Shown here: in pieces, positions 15,713-24,083 of the stretch
Layout: each line of letters starts with the position of its first letter
Numbering within the stretch: the stretch's first letter is position 1
NCBI GenBank assembly: GCA_017615275.1
Contig: JAGAAO010000035.1
Span: 27,605 to 91,604, forward strand
Source of the DNA: Butyrivibrio sp.
Lineage (GTDB): Bacteria > Bacillota > Clostridia > Lachnospirales > Lachnospiraceae
Reading direction: 5' to 3'
Length of the DNA: 64,000 nt
Translations under genes and position numbers: made by a program
The notes under the pieces: model-generated
The model's input: the letters and a program-made list of their open reading frames with translations, nothing else
The model's database searches: none
Told to the model about the DNA's origin: nothing

Positions 15713-15904
15713 ATGAGAGTTGCTGTAGAAATGGAAGTTGCCGGAGTGCAGGCAGTGTGCGATTTTTACGGATATGAGTTATACGATTTTCTGGCAGCCG
15801 GAGATGTACTGGTTGAAGGTGATTACACAATAGATGCACTTTCTGATGCAAACCATAATCTGGATAAGTTATTGGTTGCATTAAAGATAATAGAGAGAAT
15901 TTGA
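15713..15904 (+). CDS. Small protein of unknown function
   Basis: A 63-residue acidic protein that I do not assign to a family. It reads like a small folded domain (VAGVQAVCDFYGYELYDFLA, then a helix ALSDANHNLDKLLVALKIIE). An excellent GGAGGAG site 7 bases before ATG 15713 supports translation and rules out the longer in-frame start at 15677. It lies 46 bp after the DUF3021 gene and could be the last gene of the exporter operon. Confidence 0.55.
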   Translation: MRVAVEMEVAGVQAVCDFYGYELYDFLAAGDVLVEGDYTIDALSDANHNLDKLLVALKIIERI

Positions 15905-15958
15905 TGTTGTTTCACAGGATGAGATTAAACATATCGAACTTGCGCGGTTGTACAAATT

Positions 15959-15998
15959 TTAATCTGATTTTAATCTTCCAAAAATCTTATATTAATCT
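15959..15998 (+). promoter_or_regulatory. Four direct repeats at 11-bp steps, probable response-regulator binding site
   Basis: TTAATCT occurs at 15959, 15970 and 15992, and AAAATCT at 15981, giving four starts exactly 11 bp apart. OmpR/PhoB-family regulators bind direct repeats of about 7 bp with this helical phasing. The operon that follows encodes such a regulator (16622), so autoregulation is the simple reading. A possible -10 TATCAT at 16007-16012 would place the last repeats over the -35 region. Confidence 0.7.
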
Positions 15999-16011
15999 AG
16001 AGTGTGTATCA

Positions 16012-16050
16012 TTTCAGATATCAAATGAAACAACAAATGAATATCTGAAA
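16012..16050 (+). promoter_or_regulatory. Hairpin overlapping the ribosome binding site of the two-component operon
   Basis: TTTCAGATAT at 16012-16021 is a perfect inverted repeat of ATATCTGAAA at 16041-16050, with a 19-base loop. The 3' arm runs into the AAAGGA ribosome binding site at 16048-16053. In RNA this stem would partly hide the site. Confidence 0.5.
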
Positions 16051-16064
16051 GGATGGTAATAATT

Positions 16065-16622
16065 ATGGAAAACATAGAAAAGATTGAATTGCTCAGAGAG
16101 AAGACCGGAGTATCTTATGATGAAGCCAAGAAGGCTCTCGAGGAGAACAATTATGACATGCTGGATGCGGTTCTTGCACTTGAGCGTCAGGGCAAGGCAG
16201 AGCAGCCTAAGGACGGCGTTTACACAGCAGGAGCAAGTCAGGATATGGAGAATGTAAAGAAGTTCGAGATCGCTCAGAAGCAGTACGAAGATGATTGCAA
16301 CAAGAATAATTTCAAGGAAGGCTGCAGGAGACTGGCTGATTTCTTTAGAATGATCTTCAAAAAGAGCCTTGATATCGACTTCTGCATTAACAAGGATGCC
16401 AAGAAGGTAGCAAGTGTTCCTCTTCTTGTGCTGATACTTCTTATACTTGGATTCTTCTGGGTTACGGTTCCACTTATCGTTATCGGCCTCTTCTTTGGAA
16501 TTAGCTATAATTTCACCGGTGTAGACAAAGTCGTTTTAGACGTTAACGACGTTTGCGATAAGGCATCTCAGACCGCTGAGAACATCAAAAAAGAATTTAA
16601 AAAGGATGATGAGAAAAAATAA
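16065..16622 (+). CDS. UBA-like/DUF4342-like membrane protein
   Basis: A 185-residue protein. The first ~40 residues form a UBA/TS-N-like helical domain (LLREKTGVSYDEAKKALEEN) resembling the start of elongation factor Ts. A charged linker follows, then a segment with a hydrophobic hairpin near residues 124-150 that resembles DUF4342 proteins, and a charged tail. ATG 16065 is preferred because the purine-rich AAAGGA overlaps the alternative ATG 16053. The stop overlaps the response regulator start (TAATG). The family role is unknown; coupling to a two-component system suggests an envelope or stress function. Confidence 0.65.
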   Translation: MENIEKIELLREKTGVSYDEAKKALEENNYDMLDAVLALERQGKAEQPKDGVYTAGASQDMENVKKFEIAQKQYEDDCNKNNFKEGCRRLADFFRMIFKKSLDIDFCINKDAKKVASVPLLVLILLILGFFWVTVPLIVIGLFFGISYNFTGVDKVVLDVNDVCDKASQTAENIKKEFKKDDEKK

Positions 16623-17308
16623 TGAGTAAAATACTGATCGTAGAAGATGAAGCACAACTGGCACGTTTTGTTGAACTCGAGCTTATCCACGAAGGAAACT
16701 CCGTGGATAAGGCCGAGGACGGAAGAAGCGGACTTGATATGGCTCTTTCCAATGACTATGATCTGATCCTGTTAGACGTTATGTTGCCGGGCATCAATGG
16801 CTTTGAAGTACTTAGAAGAATCAGGGCAAAAAAAGATACGCCTGTAATCCTCGTCACTGCAAGAGACGCAGTAATGGACAAAGTATCAGGTCTTGATGCC
16901 GGAGCAGATGACTATATAACTAAGCCCTTTGCCATTGAAGAGCTTCTGGCGCGTATCAGGGTAGCCCTCAAAAGAAAAAGCGGCTCCGCTGCTGCAGCTA
17001 CAAGACAGATTACAATAAACGATGTCATGATTGACTTGGACAGACACGAAGTCAGCGCCAAGGGTAATCCTGTTGAGCTTACCAATTACGAGTTTGAACT
17101 ACTCAGAATCCTTATGGAAAACTGTAACATAGTCCTGGACAGAGAACGACTTATAGGCGAGATATGGGGCTATGACTACGATGGAGAGACCAACGTTGTA
17201 GATGTTTATGTCAGACATCTGAGAACCAAGATAGATGACAAATACGGCATCAAGCTTATCCGGACAGTAAGGGGTGTCGGATACGTTATCAAAGAAGGCC
17301 AAGCATGA
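16622..17308 (+). CDS. OmpR/PhoB-family response regulator
   Basis: A 228-residue regulator. The receiver domain spans about residues 1-120, with the acidic pair in VEDEA, the phosphoacceptor Asp in LILLDVMLP near residue 52, and the conserved Lys in TKPF near 101. The winged-helix DNA-binding domain covers about 130-225 (LTNYEFELLRILMEN, VDVYVRHLRTKID, RTVRGVGYVI). It overlaps both neighbours by a few bases, so it is translated with the DUF4342-like protein and the kinase. Four 11-bp phased repeats upstream of the operon are its likely target. Confidence 0.93.
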   Translation: MSKILIVEDEAQLARFVELELIHEGNSVDKAEDGRSGLDMALSNDYDLILLDVMLPGINGFEVLRRIRAKKDTPVILVTARDAVMDKVSGLDAGADDYITKPFAIEELLARIRVALKRKSGSAAAATRQITINDVMIDLDRHEVSAKGNPVELTNYEFELLRILMENCNIVLDRERLIGEIWGYDYDGETNVVDVYVRHLRTKIDDKYGIKLIRTVRGVGYVIKEGQA

Positions 17309-18540
17309 ATAATGTAAGCAACCGTACATCATCAATTGCAAGAGGCATAAATACAGCTTTCTGGTTTAATAAACTGAAAGCTTTTTTTACCGTGGATCTT
17401 TTGATTCTCACGGTTTCTTTTGGTGTGTTCGGATACAACAGCTGCAAGTCAATTCCTGAAGAGGAGACTGTCACAAAATTTACCTTAAGCGGCGAAGGTT
17501 ACAAAAACATGGTTCTTAACCTCTTTACCGATGCAGGCTCTTATAGTTTCCCAATGCAGCAGTACATCCAATTTATCGGCATTATACTTGCTGCAATTAT
17601 CGCATATCAGCTTCTTAATCTTCTTGGCTCTTTTTCCCATACATCCAGGATCAGAAGGCAGCTCAAACCCTTGAACGAGCTGGCTTTAAAGGCTGAGGCT
17701 ATCAGTGAAGTTCCTCTTGATACAACCAAGTTTGAAGAACTTGAAGAAGCTATTTTGAAAGTTCCCGCCGACAGCAACGGAGCGAGGATATTCACCGGAG
17801 ATCAGGACCTTGCCAGCATAGAAGCCGCTCTTAACAACCTACTGTACAGAATGCAGGAAGCAAGAAAGCAGCAGACAAGATTTGTGGACGATGCTTCCCA
17901 TGAGCTTCGCACTCCGATAGCCGTGATTCAGGGCTATGCCAACATGCTTGACCGCTGGGGAAAAGATGATCCCGCTGTCCTGGAGGAATCCATTACCGCC
18001 ATCAAGAATGAGTCCGAGAACATGAAAGAACTCATCGACCAGCTTCTTTTCCTGGCAAGAGGAGACAACGGCAGACAGAAACTTACTATGGAAAAGATTG
18101 ACCTCTCTGAAGTCATGAGAGAAGTCTGGGAAGAGTCAAGCATGATAGATTCTGATCACAAATATCTTTTTGATGGTGCTGATGACGCATTTATAAACGC
18201 AGATCAGGCAATGATCAAGCAGTCTGTCAGGATCTTTGTTCAGAATTCCGCCAAGTACTCCCCTAAAGGCAACAATATAAAGCTTTCCGTAAAAAAGACA
18301 GCGGATAGCGTTTCCTACGTTGTTCAGGATGAAGGCATAGGTATCGCAGGCGAAGAACTCAGCCACATCTTTGAGCGTTTCTACCGCTCAGACAAGGCAA
18401 GAAACTCTTCTTCAGGAGGCTCAGGCCTTGGCCTTTCTATTGCCAAATGGATCATAGACGCACATAAGGGCACGGTGGAAGTTCTTTCCCGTCAGGAAAT
18501 CGGAACAAGAATTACAGTGTCATTTGGAATGGAGCAGTAG
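17305..18540 (+). CDS. Membrane sensor histidine kinase
   Basis: A 411-residue kinase with helices near residues 24-45 and 90-112 enclosing a short ~45-residue extracytoplasmic part. A linker follows, then the phosphoacceptor box FVDDASHELRTPIAVIQGYA (His near 198), N-box VQNSAKYSPKG near 312, G1 DEGIGIAGEE, F-box HIFERFYRSDKARN and G2 SGGSGLGLSI. The small sensor region implies detection within the membrane or through a partner, possibly the first gene of the operon. It starts inside the stop of the response regulator (ATGA). Confidence 0.93.
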   Translation: MNNVSNRTSSIARGINTAFWFNKLKAFFTVDLLILTVSFGVFGYNSCKSIPEEETVTKFTLSGEGYKNMVLNLFTDAGSYSFPMQQYIQFIGIILAAIIAYQLLNLLGSFSHTSRIRRQLKPLNELALKAEAISEVPLDTTKFEELEEAILKVPADSNGARIFTGDQDLASIEAALNNLLYRMQEARKQQTRFVDDASHELRTPIAVIQGYANMLDRWGKDDPAVLEESITAIKNESENMKELIDQLLFLARGDNGRQKLTMEKIDLSEVMREVWEESSMIDSDHKYLFDGADDAFINADQAMIKQSVRIFVQNSAKYSPKGNNIKLSVKKTADSVSYVVQDEGIGIAGEELSHIFERFYRSDKARNSSSGGSGLGLSIAKWIIDAHKGTVEVLSRQEIGTRITVSFGMEQ

Positions 18541-18541
18541 C

Positions 18542-19002
18542 ATGAGAATAATAAATCTGATTGAAAACACAGAGGGTAGGTCAGAGTGCGTAAACGAGCA
18601 TGGTCTGTCTTTTTACATCGAGACTGAAAAACACAAAGCGTTATTGGATCTTGGGCAGACGGATAGTTCTATTCATAATGCCGGGATTCTGGGAGTTGAT
18701 CTGAAGGCTGTAGATACGGTTATACTGAGTCACGGTCATTATGATCACTCAGGAGGAATACTGCCTTTTGCAGAGATTAATAACAAGGCTGCCATTTATA
18801 TGCAAAAATCTGCAGGCGGAGAATACTACGCAGATGATGGAAGGGCGGCAGTAGGTGACAGGTATAGATACGCAAGTACCCTACAAGGTTTTATACCTGT
18901 CATTGCACCGGAGTACCAGCATATGAAGAAATGAAGAAGAATATGGGCGACCGGCTTGAATATGTACATTCGGGAGAAGAGATAATATGGCAGAGATACT
19001 AA
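18542..19002 (+). pseudogene. Metallo-beta-lactamase-fold hydrolase with an internal deletion
   Basis: The first 130 codons match an MBL-fold metallohydrolase of the COG1237 type, including the metal motif LSHGHYDHSGG near residues 62-72, and stop at 18934 in a non-family tail. From 18901 a different frame reads HCTGVPAYEEMKKNMGDRLE and then YVHSGEEI, which is how such enzymes end, to a stop at 19000-19002. The family is about 260-280 residues, so roughly 100 or more central residues are missing and the joint is out of frame. It overlaps the start of the next gene. Confidence 0.7.
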
Positions 19003-19592
19003 GATTGAAAAAGGGCTGCAAGATTTCATTGGATACAGTTTTACATGAAGGATATGAAGTCAGCGAAAACTACATTACTGCAAATGTTAGCATAGATAAG
19101 ATAAAAGATGTGCTGATCCATTTTATAGAAATACATGATGAGCCATTGTTCTTTATACTTGAACTTCCGGCAAATGCAGATGATGAGCTCGAAGTAAAAC
19201 CCGGCGTGGTTGATTCGTTTCATAAAGATGTTTATTACATTGATGGTTGTTCAGGAGATGAGGCTGAAGTTATCCTTGAAGAAATAGGCAATATTCTTTA
19301 TAATGACGGACTCGTCTCATTTGGCTTCGGTGGTCATAAGAGTGCAGATGAGATAATGTTCGGGAATTACAATATTCTCCGGATATACAGCAAGGATATA
19401 AGCAGCTTTGATGGTTTTCTGGAAGAGCATAAGATAGAAAGAGTTGATAATCTTGTTACAGCTTGGGATGTGATCTCCAAGGACAATCCCGGAGTCTGCG
19501 TTCGGTATGATGAAGACGGAAAGTCGGTGTATGATATACCTGAAGACTTTAAGGACTGGGGTATATATCTTGCGGAGCAGAGAGAGGAATAA
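18987..19592 (+). CDS. Protein of unknown function
   Basis: A 201-residue soluble acidic protein that I do not recognise. There is no signal peptide or membrane segment. It has two similar-looking alpha/beta portions and recurring acidic clusters. The C-terminus ends EDFKDWGIYLAEQREE. GGGAG about 10 bases upstream supports ATG 18987, which lies within the remnant of the MBL-fold gene. Its stop overlaps the start of the next small gene (TAATG), so the two are probably coupled. Its shape would fit an immunity-type or small regulatory protein, but nothing proves that. Confidence 0.6.
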   Translation: MAEILRLKKGCKISLDTVLHEGYEVSENYITANVSIDKIKDVLIHFIEIHDEPLFFILELPANADDELEVKPGVVDSFHKDVYYIDGCSGDEAEVILEEIGNILYNDGLVSFGFGGHKSADEIMFGNYNILRIYSKDISSFDGFLEEHKIERVDNLVTAWDVISKDNPGVCVRYDEDGKSVYDIPEDFKDWGIYLAEQREE

Positions 19593-19834
19593 TGAACATG
19601 ATAGATTCAATACTTATAAAAGATACAACAAGGGAGCAAAGAGAGCAGATAGTGGCAGAATCCATAGGGAATATTAGCGGTTCATGCGATGGATGCATGT
19701 CCGGTCTTGCAGAAATGTACCGGGATTATATTGATGGCAAAAAAGAAATCCGTGAGATAAACATGGAATTCAGAGCTCACTATGAATCCGGTGTTGATGG
19801 ACCTGAGAAGACAGACTGTGGGTATAAGCGATGA
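19592..19834 (+). CDS. Small conserved-looking protein with a CxxC motif
   Basis: An 80-residue protein with SCDGCMSGL near residues 30-38 and helical charged flanks (EQREQIVAES, GKKEIREINMEF). From memory, similar small Lachnospiraceae proteins are sometimes carried under a purine-biosynthesis (PurH) name; I see no PurH domain and would not use it. It overlaps its upstream neighbour by one base and the phosphatase downstream by four, so the three form one translated unit. Confidence 0.6.
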   Translation: MNMIDSILIKDTTREQREQIVAESIGNISGSCDGCMSGLAEMYRDYIDGKKEIREINMEFRAHYESGVDGPEKTDCGYKR

Positions 19835-20637
19835 CGAATTTTTTAAAGGAGCATGTGGTGATTATTGAAGAGATAAAAGCTATAGCAAAAGAAGCCGGCG
19901 AGATCATGACAACTGCAGAACGACCTAAGATCATGGAAAAGTCAGGACATGCCAATTTCTGTACTGAGACAGATGAGAAGATTCAGAGCTTCTTGATAAA
20001 AAAGCTGAAAGCCATACTTCCTGAAGCAGAGTTTCTGGGTGAAGAAGACGGACAGGACGTTTTCACAGCCAAGATGAAAGAAGGATACTGCTTTGTGCTG
20101 GATCCTATTGACGGGACTTCCAATTTCATCTATGCGTACAGACCATCAGTGGTTTCGATAGCTCTTTTAAAAGATGGAAAGCCATTTATTGGAGTAGTAT
20201 ACAATCCCTATGACGATATGATGTTCAGCGCAGAAGCTGGCAAAGGTGCGTATATGAATGGCGAGAAGATAATGTCTGCAGACACGCCTCTTTCAGAGTC
20301 TTTGGCAGTATTTGGAACAGCGCCGTATTATACTGAGCTTCAGGAAAAGACCTTTGACATAGCGAAGAATCTACTTCCTATGTGTGTGGATCTTAGACGA
20401 TCCGGAACAGCGGCATGGGATATGTGCTGCGTGGCTCTTGGCAGATGTAATCTTTACTTTGAACTAAAGATACAGCTGTGGGATTACGCTGCCGCAGCGC
20501 TGATTGCGAAGGAGGCCGGTTGTACAGTCACAGATATTTCAGGCAATCCGTTATCCTACACCGGATTTACTTCGGTGGTTTGCCGTGCAAGAGGTGTCAA
20601 GGAAATGCCGGAGTGTATGATAATGGAAAGAAAGTAA
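19831..20637 (+). CDS. Inositol monophosphatase-family phosphatase
   Basis: About 268 residues, normal length for the family. Metal-binding motifs are GEED near residues 70-73, DPIDGTSNF near 91-99 and WDYAAAALI near 219-227. The family removes phosphate from inositol monophosphate, 3'-phosphoadenosine phosphates or fructose bisphosphate; the substrate cannot be told from sequence alone. The start is uncertain: ATG 19831 overlaps the previous stop, but AAAGGAG at 19845-19851 lies just before GTG 19858, which would give a protein starting at the usual IIEEIKAIAKEAG. Confidence 0.85.
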   Translation: MTNFLKEHVVIIEEIKAIAKEAGEIMTTAERPKIMEKSGHANFCTETDEKIQSFLIKKLKAILPEAEFLGEEDGQDVFTAKMKEGYCFVLDPIDGTSNFIYAYRPSVVSIALLKDGKPFIGVVYNPYDDMMFSAEAGKGAYMNGEKIMSADTPLSESLAVFGTAPYYTELQEKTFDIAKNLLPMCVDLRRSGTAAWDMCCVALGRCNLYFELKIQLWDYAAAALIAKEAGCTVTDISGNPLSYTGFTSVVCRARGVKEMPECMIMERK

Positions 20638-20758
20638 ATTTAGATGTGAGCAAAAAGTTGTTAATAAACATCAATTTTCCGGTGCCATTTTATGTTATTA
20701 TGATTTCTGATGGAAATTTGGCTGATAAATTTTTGCGAGTTTTTTGATGGAGGAAAAA

Positions 20759-23700
20759 ATGGCACAGAGAAATGATATTCACAAGGTACTTATCATAGGT
20801 TCAGGTCCTATCGTTATCGGACAGGCCTGTGAATTTGACTATTCGGGAACTCAGGCTTGTAAGGCACTTAGAAGCCTTGGATATGAAATTGTTCTTGTTA
20901 ATTCCAATCCGGCTACAATTATGACTGATCCGGAGATGGCTGACAGGACTTATATTGAACCTTTAAATGTGGAACGTGTAGCGGCTGTAATTGAAAAAGA
21001 AAGACCGGATGCCCTTTTGCCCAATTTGGGAGGACAGTCTGGTCTTAATTTGTGTTCAGAATTGTATAAAGCCGGTGTTCTTGATAAGTATGGTGTTAAG
21101 GTCATTGGTGTTCAGGTTGATGCTATCGAGAGAGGCGAGGATAGAACTGAGTTTAAGAAAACTATGGATATGCTGGGTATTGAGATGGCGAGATCCAAGG
21201 CCTGCTACAGCATAGAGGAAGCACTGGCGGAAGCGGATGAACTTGGGTATCCTGTCGTTCTCAGACCTGCTTATACAATGGGCGGCGCCGGTGGCGGTCT
21301 GGTTTACAATAAAGAAGAACTGCAAACCGTCTGTGCAAGAGGTCTTGCTGCATCCATTATCCATCAGGTTCTGGTTGAGGAATCAATCCTTGGCTGGGAG
21401 GAGTTGGAGCTTGAGGTAGTAAGAGATAAGGATAACAACATGATCACCGTATGCTTTATCGAGAATGTTGATCCTGTAGGTGTTCACACAGGTGATTCTT
21501 TCTGTACAGCACCTATGCTCACAATAGATGAAAATCTGCAGAAAGAGCTTCAGCGTCAGGCATATAAGATTGTCGAGCATATCGGCGTCATTGGTGGAAC
21601 TAATGTACAGTTCGCGCACGATCCTAAGACAGGAAGAATTGTTGTTATCGAGATTAATCCCCGTACATCAAGATCCTCGGCTCTTGCAAGTAAGGCAACA
21701 GGATTCCCGATTGCTCTGGTATCGGCTAAGCTTGCAACGGGACTTACCTTAGCTGAGCTTCCGGATTCAAAGTTTGGAACTCTTGATAAATATGTTCCTA
21801 ACGGGGATTATGTTGTAGTTAAGTTTGCCCGTTGGGCATTTGAGAAATTCCATGGAGTAGAGGATAAGCTTGGCACACAGATGAGAGCTGTGGGCGAAGT
21901 TATGTCTATCGGTAAGAACTTCAAGGAGGCTTTCCAGAAGGCTATAAGATCTCTTGAGAAGGGAAGATACGGTCTTGGAAATGTGAAGAAATATGAGGAG
22001 ATGGATAAGGAAGAACTTTTGCATCTTTTGAAGGATGCTTCCTCCGAGAGATATTTTCTTATATATGAAGCCTTCAAGAAGGGGATTACAGTTGATGAGA
22101 TATTCGACATAACCAAAGTTAAGCATTATTTCCTCAATGAGATAAAAGAGCTTGTAGACGAAGAGACAGCTATTGTCAAGGAGTTTAAGGGCAGCGTTCC
22201 TACTAAAGAAATCCTTATCAAGGCTAAAGAAGACGGCTTTGCAGATAAGTATTTATCGGGACTTCTTGGTGTCTCTGAGGATGATATCAGAAATAAGAGA
22301 GATGAGTATGGTCTTATAGAAAAGTGGGATGGCGTTCACGTATATGGAACGGACGGCGCTGCTTACTATTATTCAACATACAAGGCAGATGTAAAGCTTG
22401 AGAATCCAAAGGGAGACTCTGCAGCCGGTGCAAAGAAGATTATGATCCTTGGCGGCGGTCCCAACAGAATCGGACAGGGTATAGAGTTTGACTACTGCTG
22501 CGTTCATGCGGCCCTTGCGCTTAAAAAACTCGGCTTTGAGACTATCATTGTTAACTGCAATCCGGAGACGGTTTCTACTGATTATGACACCTCAGATACT
22601 TTGTATTTTGAGCCTTTGACTTTGGAGGATGTTCTTCAGATATACAGAAAAGAAAAGCCTGTAGGCGTAATTGCGCAGTTTGGCGGACAGACGCCTCTTA
22701 ATCTTGCTGCAAAACTTAAGGAAGAGGGCGTGAATATTCTTGGAACAACTCCCGAGGTTATTGATCTTGCAGAGGACAGAGATCAGTTCCGTATGATGAT
22801 GGAGAAGCTGGATATTCCCATGGCTGAGTCAGGAATGGCTTCTGATGTTGAAGGAGCAAAAGAGATAGCTGCAAGAATTGGTTATCCTGTAATGGTTCGT
22901 CCTTCCTTCGTTCTTGGTGGAAGAGGAATGGAAATCGTAAGGGATGAGGAGAGCATGGAAGGCTACATGAAGGCCGCTGTAGGTGTGACTCCCGACAGGC
23001 CGATCCTGATAGACAGATTTTTACATAATGCACTTGAGTGCGAAGCAGATGCCATCAGCGATGGTGAGAGGGCATTTGTTCCTGCTGTTATGGAGCATAT
23101 CGAATTGGCAGGTATTCATTCAGGAGATTCGGCATGCATTGTGCCTTCAAAGCATATATCCGAGAAGCACTTAAAGACTATTGAGGAATATACACGTAAG
23201 ATTGCTGTAGAAATGAATGTCGTAGGACTTATGAATATGCAGTATGCGATTGAGGATGATACTGTGTATGTGCTTGAAGCAAATCCGCGTGCATCAAGAA
23301 CGGTGCCTCTGGTATCAAAGGTATGCGGAATAAAGATGGTGCCTATTGCTACAGATATCATTACTGCATCTCTTACAGGAAGAAAGTCACCTGTGCAGGA
23401 ACTTATTGATAACAAGAAGACTACTGAACCGGAGTATTATGGCGTAAAAGAGGCTGTATTCCCCTTCAATATGTTCCCTGAGGTTGATCCGGTTCTCGGA
23501 CCTGAAATGCGTTCTACAGGTGAGGTACTTGGACTGGCCAAAACTCCCGGTGAAGCATTCTTCAAGGCAGAGGAAGCTGCTAATGCAGCACTTCCGTTAG
23601 AAGGAGCCGTTCTCATTTCGCTTAATGATGAGGATAAGCCGTACGCAGCTGAGATAGCAGGGGCATTCATTAAGGAGAACTTTAAGATCTACGCAACAGG

Positions 23701-24004
23701 TAAGACCTATGATATCATTACCGCTGCAGGCCTTGAGTCAACAAGAATTCTCAAGAACTATGAGGGCGGAAGGCCAAACGTCGAAGATCTCATAAAGAAC
23801 GGCGATGTACAGCTTGTTATAAATACTCCTATCGGAAAAGGTGCAAAGTACGATGATGCTTACCTTCGCCGAGCAGCGATCAAGGCTCGCATTCCATACA
23901 TAACCACTGTTGCTGCAGCTAAGGCAGCAGCTCAAGGAATCAGTGAAGTGAAAATGGGAGGATGCGGAAACATTAAATCACTGCAAGAGTATTCCTGCGA
24001 TTAA
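20759..24004 (+). CDS. carB: Carbamoyl-phosphate synthase large subunit, orphan copy
   Basis: A 1081-residue full-length CarB. The first ATP-grasp half starts KVLIIGSGPIVIGQACEFDY, with ENVDPVGVHTGDS and EINPRTSRSSALASKATGFP. The oligomerisation domain is near 400-555, and the second ATP-grasp half starts near 557 (IMILGGGPNRIGQGIEFDYC), with EANPRASRTVP. A methylglyoxal-synthase-like allosteric domain follows near 930-1081 (NTPIGKGAKYDDAYLRRAAI). GGAGG five bases before ATG 20759 fixes the start. No carA is adjacent, unlike the second carB at 46772, from which it is clearly diverged. It may share CarA, use free ammonia, or answer to a different signal. Confidence 0.92.
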   Translation: MAQRNDIHKVLIIGSGPIVIGQACEFDYSGTQACKALRSLGYEIVLVNSNPATIMTDPEMADRTYIEPLNVERVAAVIEKERPDALLPNLGGQSGLNLCSELYKAGVLDKYGVKVIGVQVDAIERGEDRTEFKKTMDMLGIEMARSKACYSIEEALAEADELGYPVVLRPAYTMGGAGGGLVYNKEELQTVCARGLAASIIHQVLVEESILGWEELELEVVRDKDNNMITVCFIENVDPVGVHTGDSFCTAPMLTIDENLQKELQRQAYKIVEHIGVIGGTNVQFAHDPKTGRIVVIEINPRTSRSSALASKATGFPIALVSAKLATGLTLAELPDSKFGTLDKYVPNGDYVVVKFARWAFEKFHGVEDKLGTQMRAVGEVMSIGKNFKEAFQKAIRSLEKGRYGLGNVKKYEEMDKEELLHLLKDASSERYFLIYEAFKKGITVDEIFDITKVKHYFLNEIKELVDEETAIVKEFKGSVPTKEILIKAKEDGFADKYLSGLLGVSEDDIRNKRDEYGLIEKWDGVHVYGTDGAAYYYSTYKADVKLENPKGDSAAGAKKIMILGGGPNRIGQGIEFDYCCVHAALALKKLGFETIIVNCNPETVSTDYDTSDTLYFEPLTLEDVLQIYRKEKPVGVIAQFGGQTPLNLAAKLKEEGVNILGTTPEVIDLAEDRDQFRMMMEKLDIPMAESGMASDVEGAKEIAARIGYPVMVRPSFVLGGRGMEIVRDEESMEGYMKAAVGVTPDRPILIDRFLHNALECEADAISDGERAFVPAVMEHIELAGIHSGDSACIVPSKHISEKHLKTIEEYTRKIAVEMNVVGLMNMQYAIEDDTVYVLEANPRASRTVPLVSKVCGIKMVPIATDIITASLTGRKSPVQELIDNKKTTEPEYYGVKEAVFPFNMFPEVDPVLGPEMRSTGEVLGLAKTPGEAFFKAEEAANAALPLEGAVLISLNDEDKPYAAEIAGAFIKENFKIYATGKTYDIITAAGLESTRILKNYEGGRPNVEDLIKNGDVQLVINTPIGKGAKYDDAYLRRAAIKARIPYITTVAAAKAAAQGISEVKMGGCGNIKSLQEYSCD

Positions 24005-24029
24005 CGGTATATATAAAATGATTATAGTT

Positions 24030-24081
24030 TCCCTAAACTCAAATAGGATTTTTATTCTTTTATTTAGGGAGGAGAGTTTAG
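24030..24081 (+). promoter_or_regulatory. Mutually exclusive hairpins over a ribosome binding site
   Basis: TCCCTAAA (24030-24037) pairs perfectly with TTTAGGGA (24063-24070). The overlapping CTAAACTC (24033-24040) pairs perfectly with GAGTTTAG (24074-24081). Only one can form at a time; both touch the GGGAGGAG at 24067-24074 before ATG 24084. The gene behind it is a relic, so any control function may be lost. Confidence 0.35.
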
Positions 24082-24083
24082 AG

